The notes below the pieces were generated by a model. It was not told the origin of the DNA. It searched no databases and worked only from the letters and a program-made list of their open reading frames with translations. From Apus apus (taxonomy: Eukaryota; Chordata; Aves; Apodiformes; Apodidae), in contig NC_067284.1 in assembly GCF_020740795.1 (NCBI RefSeq), forward strand, positions 102,353,440 to 102,417,439: 64,000 nt of DNA. Reading direction: 5' to 3'. Shown in pieces: positions 54,816 through 64,000 of the stretch. The translations under genes were made by a program, and so were the position numbers. The first letter of the stretch is position 1. Each line of letters starts with the position of its first letter.

Positions 54816-56621
54816 TCTTGTCATGGTCCAAAGGTGTTTTGGATTTCCTGTTTGTCTGCTTGGCTACCTGCATGCACAGGGATCCTCTCCGCAACATCAT
54901 GGTTCATGCTTGCTCCTTCAAATCCAGCTTGTGCTGGCAGAATTCTCACAGGTCTGCTGGTTGATGTCTGGGCTGAAATCCTTTCTTCTGCTTCAACAGT
55001 CCTGAAAAAACTTCCTCAAAAATCCCCAATTTGATTAATTCTAATTGGTAAAGAACTATAATGTACATACTAAAATTTCTTCATGAGGTGTGTCTGAGGA
55101 TTTCTTGTGGACAGGGTCAGATGCTTTTTGACTTTGTTGAAGTAAATTTGACTGAAGATGTGTATGTGATCACCCAAATGATTAATTGTTCTCAAATACT
55201 TATGCCGGCTGACTTATGTAATATGAATCTCTGATGGATTCCCATAAAAAGTTTGTGAATGGAAGATGTAAATGTCTGCAGTGGCTTTTGAAATGTTAGA
55301 CATGGAAAGTGCTGTGGGGAGAAATGTTTTACGTTACTCCTAAGATAAAGATAGGGTGTACGGTTTTTTAGGCCCTTGGGTTTAACTCCCACTGATTTAA
55401 AAATTCGAGGCTTTGCTATAAATTGTTCCTCATGCTTCTGGCAGAGCAAAATTTGAATGTATTCAAAGAAATTAGGTTAAAGCTGAGAAGTGAAAAATGC
55501 CAAACTGAAAGGTGTGTGCCTAATTCCAACAGCCAGATGTGAAAATCTGCTATAATACACTTCAGACTGTATGATAGGGTTCTATTTCTGAGTACCCAAT
55601 ATGATTGGTTTTTTTGGCAGCAGGATGATTTTTTCTTGGTTATACTTGGAATCCTAAATTTTTTAGTGCTTTTGCTGGCAACCCAGAAACTGGAAATGGA
55701 CAAACACTGAGAAGTTTTCAGTATGTATAAAGATTTGAAATTAATTTTCAAGGTTCACAATACCTGTAGGAATACCCGAAGATCAAATAAAAAGTTAGGA
55801 GTTTTCTTTAGTTGGTGCAAGATGTAGCACTTCTGAGGCAGCTGGAGGCAGGAGAGGGTAGGTAACTCTTGTGCTGGAGTTCTGAGATCAGCATTGACTT
55901 GGGAGCCCTGTGCCTGCTGTGTGCAGGGCATGGCTGAAATGAACAGTTTCTCTGCTTAGGCATAAAGGAAAACACAGTGAAACATTTGTTGTGGTAAAGG
56001 AAAGCATACCTGAACCACATGCAAGTGTGAGATCTCTAATCCAGATAGGCAGACAGCCTGTGCTTATCTTGCCTGTGTTGCTCACACTTGCTGCTACCTC
56101 AAAAAAAGCTTTTAATGATGAGGCTGCTCACTTTGCTCTGTGTGACATGTGGTGCTGTGGTCATGTTGCCTTGTTTTGGGCTTTTTTTGTCCATCACTTG
56201 TTGGTCAGCTTCTTGAATAGTACCACAGCAATCGTGTTTTCAGCCTTGTTTACATGGCAGTGTTGGCTTTTGGGTCTTAATTCCCTGTGCCCAGCTGCAG
56301 CAGGAGAAGTTTGGTCCTTCGTCATAGTTTGACTCAGGAATGGCAATTAAACCAATTACAACAATGCTCTCGATCCTGGCTCAAACCAGGACACCCTTTC
56401 ACGCTGTGTTGGTGGCAGCTTGCAGGAGTCCCCCTTGGTCTCTCCCTCCAGAGGGACTTGTCCATTAGGCTACTGGTGGAACCACTGCTGCTTCAGTTAT
56501 GGGCTGGTTTCTTCCAGAAGGCTAGGAAGTTTTTAGTATTGGTACTAATAAAAACAAAAACAGACCTCATATTTTTGTGCTTAGCTGACTAACATGACTA
56601 GTATTAAGCACAGCTGATTGA

Positions 56622-56664
56622 TTTGCTGGTATTCTGTTTTCCCTAGAAACAGAATACCAGCAAA
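56622..56664. repeat. Perfect 18-bp inverted repeat (hairpin, 7-nt loop)
   Basis: Left arm TTTGCTGGTATTCTGTTT (56622-56639), loop tccctag, right arm AAACAGAATACCAGCAAA (56647-56664), with no mismatch. The next flanking bases do not pair. It is too short for a standard miRNA precursor. Immediately downstream lie direct repeats that reuse part of the same sequence. Confidence 0.95.
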
Positions 56665-56665
56665 C

Positions 56666-56709
56666 TTTACTGGGGTAGGAATTTTTACTGGGGTAGGTAT
56701 TCTCTTTCC
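56666..56709. repeat. Short direct repeats beside the hairpin
   Basis: TTTACTGGGGTAGG occurs at 56666-56679 and again at 56684-56697, 18 bp apart. ggtattctctttcc at about 56696-56709 imperfectly repeats ggtattctgttttcc from the hairpin's left arm and loop. Confidence 0.9.
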
Positions 56710-56985
56710 AGTGAGGGCCACAGCCTGAGATACTGTGATGCTGTAGTGTTGAGGCTTGAATAATTATTAAAAAGAAAAAGAAGATATTTTTTGCTAATGT
56801 AGGAATGTAATACAGCATTTTTGTGTGTCCTGTATTGTTTTTTTCTTAAGGATGTCCACATCTGTCCCTTGCATCATGCAGGGTACTCCTGCCCTTTCTG
56901 TTGTAGGGGAAGATGGATCTTTTGAAATACTTCAGCTGATGGCAAGTAGCTTCTTGCTTTAGTGTTTTACTTGGTCTATATCAGA

Positions 56986-57085
56986 ACCTGGTGTTGTTGA
57001 AGCTGTCCCTGCTCGTTGTGGGGGGTGGACTAGATGAACTTTGGAGGTCTATTCCAATCTAAAGTGTTCCATGATTCTGTGGTTA
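56986..57085 (+). mobile_element. Old CR1 3' tail fragment, plus orientation
   Basis: ggtgttgttgaagctgtccc, then ggactagatgaactttggag and attccaatct, ending in tccatgattctgtggtta, match the terminal 100 bp of CR1 with substitutions. Confidence 0.75.
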
Positions 57086-60000
57086 GATATGCAGGAAAGT
57101 ACCGAGAAGTGAAGAGGAAAACACACCATTGTTGAAATCCATAAGTAGTAGTGGTTCCACAAGCCTTGAGCTGTACGTCAGGATGTTAAAACAAGTTTGG
57201 ATTTCAGGGAAGTGGATGTTGTACAGAACTGGCATTCATAAACCTCTGAAAAATCCTGTGGGGTGTTTTTGTTTGTGTGTTTTTTGTGTGTGTGTTTTTT
57301 TTTTCTCTGATGGAGACGTTATTCCACACTTGCATTAATTTAAAAAGTAATTTACTTTTCACTCTTCTGTTGTGGTGTGTTTATACACAAAAAAAGCAGC
57401 GATAACTGAAGGGAGGTGTGACTATGGCTCCATGGAAGGATAAGCAAAATCACTGGCTGGCATGGAGGTGTCACAGGACACGTGTGGAGCACCTTGCAGC
57501 TCATGGTGAGCAAATGTGAGGAATGATTTGAGCAACCATGGCCAAATGCTGCCGCTTGGTATTGCTGCCAGTTGACATGAGTTAGAGCAGCCCCTGGTTT
57601 TGTTGGCAGTTGAGAGAAAAACATCAAATGGCAGTCAGCTCTGGTACTCTGCTGACCAGCTCTCCATCATTTTATGACCACTCGGTGTTGGCAGAACCTC
57701 TTTCCACCTCTTCAGCACCAGTGGCAACATTTTGAAAAAGTATCCAATTCCAAAATAAATGTGCTCATACAGATTTACTGAGAATTAACACAAAGTGGGA
57801 AATGAAAACAGATTTAGTTATTTTGGTGTAAGTTGGTATGTAGTTCATCTCTCCATAACCATTCCCAAAGGATATAATAAATACTGAAGTGTTTAAATAT
57901 AAGGCTTCATATTTTCTTTAATACATGGGTTTGAGTAAAGTGGACTGAACTGTTGTTAACTCTGTGGAGTGGTTAATGGTATATTTCCAGGATTTTTGTT
58001 CTGCTTGTGGGTTGAGAGTCCACTGTTGGGACAAAAAAAGAAAAAAAAAATCACTGTCTGTTTATAAAGACAGTAATCTAAAATAGATTTTAAAAAATTA
58101 AATACTATGAGATGTTTATTGCCTTAAGATCAGATACACAGTGGTGATGTTTTTAGGGTTCCTTTTTAAAAAACAAACCACCAAAAGTTTTCCTGCTCCC
58201 TTCACAGGTCTTAAAATAAAACATGCTGTGCTCTCTCCCAATCCCTGGCTCCTCCAGAAGGAAATATTTAAAACATTATTTTTAGCTCAAAAGTAATTTA
58301 GAAATTATAGATTGAGTTTTATTAACCTCCTTCCCATCCTCTTGCTACCTATAAACATGTGTGGCCTGTTCTTCTATATGGAATCATTCATATTCTTGCC
58401 AGCTGAAATCTCTTCTGGATAATATAATTCCCCAAAGTAATGCTATTTTATTTTGCAGCCATGAATGTCTCAGCACCATGTGTTTATGATGATAGTGGTA
58501 TTTTCAACCATGTCAATGTTACTTTAATTTACATGCATGGAATGACATCCTTCACTTGTCATCTTTTGAGGCACTCAGTCTTTTTCTTACAATAATTAAA
58601 GTTCAGCTGAACAATTACAAAGACTAGCCAAGCTTGTCTTTGCTTTATATATTGCTTGCTTTTTTTTTTTATGTTGCAACTTACGTTTTTGGCAACCAAA
58701 TTCTGAAGCAGAAGTGGCAAGCAAGCCCAAATTGGCATATTTCTAAGGTTAGTTAAGCAGCAACAAAAACTATGGCAGCTATCAAGTAATGGGAGTAGCA
58801 ACTAAAGTGGGTTAGTGTTATTTGAAGCCATACTTCGTGTTCATTCATACGTGGCAGTTCCTTCATATCCTGCCTGTAGTTCTGTTAATTGATTTACGCT
58901 GTACGAAATAAAATACATTTTGAAGATCAGTAGAGCTTCAGAAGTCACAAACTATTTAGTCACAAGCTTTATTTACAAAAGAAAGGTTACAAGTTTTTTT
59001 CAGAAACAAACCATAATGTATAATGTATTTATCTCACTGGTCAGTATCTCATGTCTAGTACTTATATTTTTAATCAGCTTTACTAATTGTAGTCAATATT
59101 CTTAATTCTTTTGCAAAGTTAGTTCTGTAAATATTCACAGTTCTTAAGTCCTGGAGAAGACACCTAAAAAACCTGAGAGGTCCTGATCTGTTTTATCTCA
59201 GCACCTCCAAGTCCCACTCGAGACATACCAAGCACTGTGTACCACTTCACAGTGGGGAACGGGGGTGGAGGTTGGCTTGCCCATCCCTTCCCTTGCTCAC
59301 AGGATGAGGACTGTACAGCTCATTTGACAGTAACTGGAAACAAATGCTAAACTTTCATCTGTTAATTACCCATTCGGTTGAGAATTGCACTGGCTGCAGC
59401 ATCTGTTAGTCATTATAGCTTGTTTAAAAAGAAGCCAGTCAGAAAATATAGGAGGGAGAAAAACAATGAGGTACTGGTTTAGAGCACAGAATTGATAACA
59501 AATGTTCTATTTCTGGTTTCTTTGCTGCCATGGAAGCCTTGTGCCTTCATACAAATAATATTAATGTCTTTCATCACCTGTTAAATGAAGGCTGTGCCTG
59601 CTGCTTGCAGGTGCTTTGATTATTTTTAGTTTATGCGTGTAGCAGTAGAAACCTTTGAAAATTCTTGGTGCTTTTCCTTTCCTCTGCCTATGATGTTGTT
59701 GTTGTTTTTGTGTTGTTTTTTTTCCAGCCACAGTTGTCATCAAGCTTTTCTATATAACTTTTCACTTTACTTTCTAAAGTGCAGGAGCACAGAGAGGCTG
59801 CAGCGATGCAGAAGTTGGAGGCTGCATTGCAAGGCTGTGGGGGGGTGTGGCACCAACTTGTCTCAGATACAAGCTTGAGACTTGTCACTACACTGCTGTC
59901 ACCAGCTTCTCTTGAGCTTCCTGCTAGGATCATAGGATAGAGTTGGGATTGTTTGAACAGTAACAAAGAGAATCTGTGCAGCGATGGTGAGAGGGTTCTG

Positions 60001-63000
60001 TATTTTAACTCACGTTTTTTTGGCCTAAAATATAACTGATATGGTTGCTGCTTGTTCCCAAACAGGTTGATTATTTAACACACTCATTTATGAACAGGTC
60101 TTCCCTGTGCGACATGATGTGACAGAGCCAGCTGTTGGAATAGTGCTCTGCAAAAAACCACAATGCACTTCAGTCTGTGCTGGCATTTGCTTCAGACTGG
60201 CTTCTGTCTTTTCAGTAAGTTTTATCTGTTGGAGCATCTAAGCTATGCTCTGGCATAACCTGTCCAGCCATACCTAATACACTAGAAGAGCCTGGTGTGG
60301 TGTGGGGGCGGGAAGTAGGAGGAATAAGGCATCACTGAAATGTTCCAGACCTCTTTCAGATGCATTTTGACTCCCAAGAGAAAGTAGAAGAACTTGAATG
60401 TCCCCTTTGGGACATCCCCAGTGGCAGCAAGCTGGTGGATTGGCTCAGCCGAACCGCACTGGCTGACACCTGAGCTGTGTAACTGCAGCTTGCTAGCACC
60501 CCTTGTCCTCTCCTCTTGCTGCTAGCTTTATGAGCCAGATCTAGTGAAGATGTAGTGCTAGTTCAGCCTACTTATCCAAGGGGGGATTTCCTGGCAGAAG
60601 GGACAACACATAGTTTTACTAGATTAGGGGTAATATCCATGCTGGAAGTATAATGGGGCATTCACTTCAGCATTGACCACCTGAATAGCTTCTGCCCTCT
60701 CTCCAGTGTGCTAGCTCAGCACCAAAGTGATGACAGAAATCAGCCAAGTTGAAATAACTGTGGAGAAGTAAAAGAACCTGGTAGAAGCTCTGTATGTGGC
60801 ATTTGTTTTCTATAAAATGAGTAACTGTGTCTTTGGGAGGTTGCTGGGCCTGGAAGTCTGGACTTGCTGTCCAGTACTTTACCTTGCAAGCTGACCCTGA
60901 ATGCCTAAACTTAGTTGATACCTCTCTCCTTGGTTTGAATTTTTTTATTAATTCTCCAAGGACAATGATAGGTACTTTTCATTAAGTGGTCTCTTCAGAC
61001 TGAAGGCAGTCAGAATTAATGAGCTTAAGTCACTAGGCTGGTGTGAAATACCAGCACTTTCTGTTCCTTCTCCTGAGGGTCTTTCTGGTCATGGGACCAG
61101 AAAGAAATAATTTGGGAAAGAAGCCTCCAAGGTTTTGTAGCCTGAGAGTTATAGCTTTTGACTGCTTTGTGGGTCTTTTGGTCTGCATGCTGGGATTTTT
61201 TTTCTGGTTTAGCCAGTGATTTTTTTCATGTGTTCTATTAACAACTCCAACTATTATTAATAAAACATTCTATGTATCCAATTCTGGGTTCTCAATTCCA
61301 CAACATTTATAAATCTAATCCCTTTACTTAGGTCGCCAAGTATTTTTGGAATGTCAAAATGGAAAACTTTGCTTCCTATATTTCTCTATAGTACACCTCC
61401 CCCTCTCTTGCCATCTCTTGTCTTTGTCTGTAGGGACTGGAATTTTCACTTAGCTGAAATTCCTGTTTCTCTCACACACCTCGAGTATTCATTAGTTTTA
61501 CCTATTGAAATTGATGCCAGACTTGTGTGGCTTGATCTACTGCTGTAATTAGATGCAAATTAAACCAGTTTTGCTCAACATTAGTCTGCATTACAACTTG
61601 CTAATTAAAAATGCCTAATGTCTTGAAAAACCTGAGTCACTGAACTTCTTAGCCTGGTACAACAGCCTGTGACTTCTGTTGTAGTGGCAGAAAGCAGCTG
61701 GTTTGGAGTTCAGGCACTCTCAGATACTAAAGAAGTAGAAGACAGGATATTACCTCTTCCTGTTTGCAGCTGCTTTAATAGGAATTGAAAAAGGTTTTTT
61801 TAGATGGTTATTCACAAATGATGGGTTTAATTCAAGAAGAAACTAGTGCTAATGTCCAAACAGGCATGTCTATGCTTGCAATTTTTTTTGATCTGTTCTG
61901 TTCTGCTGGAAACTCAGGGCTTTTGGGCTGTCCTGTAATCCCACTTCCCCAGGAGCCAGGGTGGGAATTGCTGCTCCTCCGTGTTCAGCCCTGCCAGGCT
62001 CTTCATACATTCATTGGTGTCTCATCTCCTTTTGCATTAAGATCAAGTTTCCTCTTCCTGCTTGATTTCTCCCTCGCCTTCCTCATCTCTTTGTTTGTTT
62101 GTTCTTTACATTTGCCTTTAGTATTGATGCTTCCCGAAAAGCTCTCATTTTCAGAACGTGTTAGGGTTATAACAAGCTTGCCCCTTAATATTAGTTCTCT
62201 TCTGTGCAAGACATGCGTGGGACCTGATTTTGAAATTCCCCTCGGGGTGGGGAGATGGTTGTTGCTCATCATACTTTCCCTTTACTGTGTTTGGAAGCAC
62301 AGCAATACATATAGTTTAGCTCGAAACACTGTACATAATAACTAATAGACATGCTGGTAGGAGTAGGCATATTGGTGAGTAGCTATTTACTGCCCAGTGT
62401 ACAATTATTTCTTAATTGCTTTTCATTAGAGTTGTTTTTAAACTTGTTCCACCTCCATACATGTGCTCATTTCTCAGGCTAGTCTTGTATATCTGGGATG
62501 TTTTGTGTTGTTATCGCTGTTTAGAACTTTGTCTCCCCACAAGATGACCTTTCTCAAAATCAGCCCCCAACCACAATCTAAACACTGTACCAATTTTTTC
62601 TTTTAGTGTTACTAGTAGAAAACTGTTTCTTCAAAGGAAATGTTTAAAATCAATGGTGGTTCTTTTCCTTGTCCCTAATGCGTGGTCATTCCTAGTGTTG
62701 ATCCTGAGCGCTCAGATTGCAGTTTCTCAGTAATGTAGTTTGAGTCAGGATTTATTGGATTTTGGCATGGCATCAGCTTTTTTTTGGTAACAACTTCATC
62801 AAAGACCAGCCTGTCTTTTTGCATCTGTTGAGCAAGTGTGCATTTACTATACCTATCCAATCTGTAATTATGATCATTATACTAGTGAGCAAGCTGATCA
62901 AATACTGCCTCCGCAAAGGCCGAGGTGACTGCCTAGCTAGCATGGCCCTGGCTTTGACCGTTAGTGATTTGTACTGGGTGTGAGCCAGTGCTCTAATCCT

Positions 63001-63329
63001 TACACGTTGGTCAGGTTGCTCATGTCCCTTGGCTTCTGTGAAATGCATTTGTTGGTTGCCTGTGAGCTCTGCTATAGGAGAAAGGCTGCAATAGGTTTCA
63101 CTGTAATAGTAATATTTTAACGTCTGAGTAGAGTCTTCTGTATGCAAGTGCAGAGCCAAGAATGCAAAAAGTTCTGGTTTGGGGCTTCAGGCTTTTCTTT
63201 TGACCTTGCCTTCTGTTGTGCTTTAAACCCTCTCTGCAGCTTTATCTGAGTATAACAGAAGTAAAAATGATGGACATTTTGTGAGCAGCAGAGAAGCATG
63301 CTATCAAAAGCCATTTTAAGCTTGCCTAT

Positions 63330-63440
63330 ACAGCATTGTCCAGTTGGTTGAGCACTGGAGTAGACTCTCAAGGCTTGGACTCCTAATTCCAGCTCTACCA
63401 TTAATCTTCCACAAAACCAGGGATAAACTCTTCCCTTGTC
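63330..63440 (+). repeat. MIR-like tRNA-derived SINE relic, plus orientation
   Basis: cagttggttgagcactggag, then agactctcaaggcttggact and cctaattccagctctaccat with ttaat. It aligns with the MIR tRNA-related head (GTGGTTAAGAGCACGGACTCTGGAG...TGGGTTCGAATCCCGGCTCTGCCACTTA). It keeps a decayed B-box-like segment but is not a functional tRNA gene. Confidence 0.5.
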
Positions 63441-64000
63441 TCTATATTTACTATGAGGTCTAATTCAAGTGAGCTTACAGGAAGCACCGAACAATCCAGT
63501 GAAGAGTGCATTTTTTCAGTTCTTCCTGTTGAAATCAAGTCCTCTCTCCAGTTCCTGTTTTAGTCTTGTTACCATTAATAATCCTGCCTAAGCTGGTGCA
63601 CTGACTTGCATTTCTCTGCTCCAGCTGAAGGCGACGCTGGGAGGAGGAGGAGGTTGGTGCAGTTTCCTATGCTTCAATTTGCCTGAGAGTAGGAGGTAAA
63701 TCAAAGCAAGCAGGGCAATGGGGAGGACAGGGCCACCCTTTTAATCAGGAATGCTGAATTCAGCTGAACTTGGGGCCTCACGTGTTTCTTTTGCTGCTAC
63801 ATACCTCATGCCCCAAATCAGAGTTTTAAGTATGGTACTGCAGAAGATGTGGCTTCTGCTTTAATACTTCTTGCTTTGGCACATGCAGGCAGCACTCCCC
63901 AGTGACCTTAAGCCATGCAGGTAGGGAGTGTTGGCAGGGGTCTGGGGAGAGATGTGCACAGAGGTGTCCAATGGAATAGCAGGAAGTCTGAAGGGGAGGA

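Larger units (their letters stand above)
39287..64000 (+). other. NHSL1: NHSL1 intron 1 (continues past the window)
   Basis: 24.7 kb starting at donor gtgagt. No peptide of NHS-family exon 2 was found on the plus strand, so the intron is not closed here. NHS-family first introns are typically very long. Contents are mostly unique AT-rich sequence with scattered TTTA tandems, two CR1 pieces, MIR-like relics, a G/T-rich tract and a hairpin (separate entries). A GC-richer patch at about 48600-48970 and open frames up to 186 codons (61785-62345) have no recognised identity. Confidence 0.75.

Noticed and set aside
56622-56664. microRNA precursor
   Set aside because: The 18-bp perfect stem with a 7-nt loop is shorter than a pre-miRNA and the outer flanks do not continue pairing.
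61785-62345. 186-codon open frame in NHSL1 intron 1
   Set aside because: It begins at a non-ATG codon, its sequence is hydrophobic and T-rich without family resemblance, and no flanking splice structure supports it. Kept only as intron content.
63330-63400. tRNA gene
   Set aside because: Only a partial B-box-like segment with no cloverleaf potential. It fits a tRNA-derived SINE relic better.

Overview
The window is animal nuclear DNA, almost certainly from a bird. Its dispersed repeats are CR1 LINE fragments with the ATTCTATG-type octamer at their 3' ends. There is no sign of L1 or Alu. Genes are split by short introns, and the gene order matches the vertebrate REPS1 - CCDC28A - NHSL1 neighbourhood (human 6q24, inverted here). 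I cannot name the species.

Layout. 1-5.45 kb: the 3' end of REPS1 on the + strand (four C-terminal coding exons and the 3' UTR), with a CR1 copy in its upstream intron. 5.45-16.2 kb: gene-free sequence where mammals carry ECT2L. I found no ECT2L exon in it, only CR1 pieces, A/C-rich tracts, a small CpG-rich patch and a 55-bp duplication. 16.2-21.9 kb: CCDC28A on the - strand, with four coding exons, a probable 5' UTR exon and a CpG-island promoter carrying NRF1-, ZNF143-, E-box- and GC-box-like sites. 22.5-37.9 kb: spacer with CR1 fragments, including a head-to-head inverted pair, and one unexplained 155-codon open frame. 37.9-39.8 kb: a second CpG island with the first coding exon of NHSL1 on the + strand, encoding the N-terminal WAVE-homology region. 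39.3 kb to the end: NHSL1 intron 1, with no further exon seen, a few repeats and a perfect 18-bp hairpin at 56.6 kb.

The three genes are not an operon and have no obvious shared pathway. REPS1 (Ral/RalBP1 endocytic signalling) and NHSL1 (Scar/WAVE actin regulation) are both linked to membrane and actin dynamics, but their adjacency is ancestral synteny. CCDC28A and NHSL1 are transcribed divergently from promoters about 17 kb apart. Many long open frames in the two CpG islands are composition artefacts and are left out.
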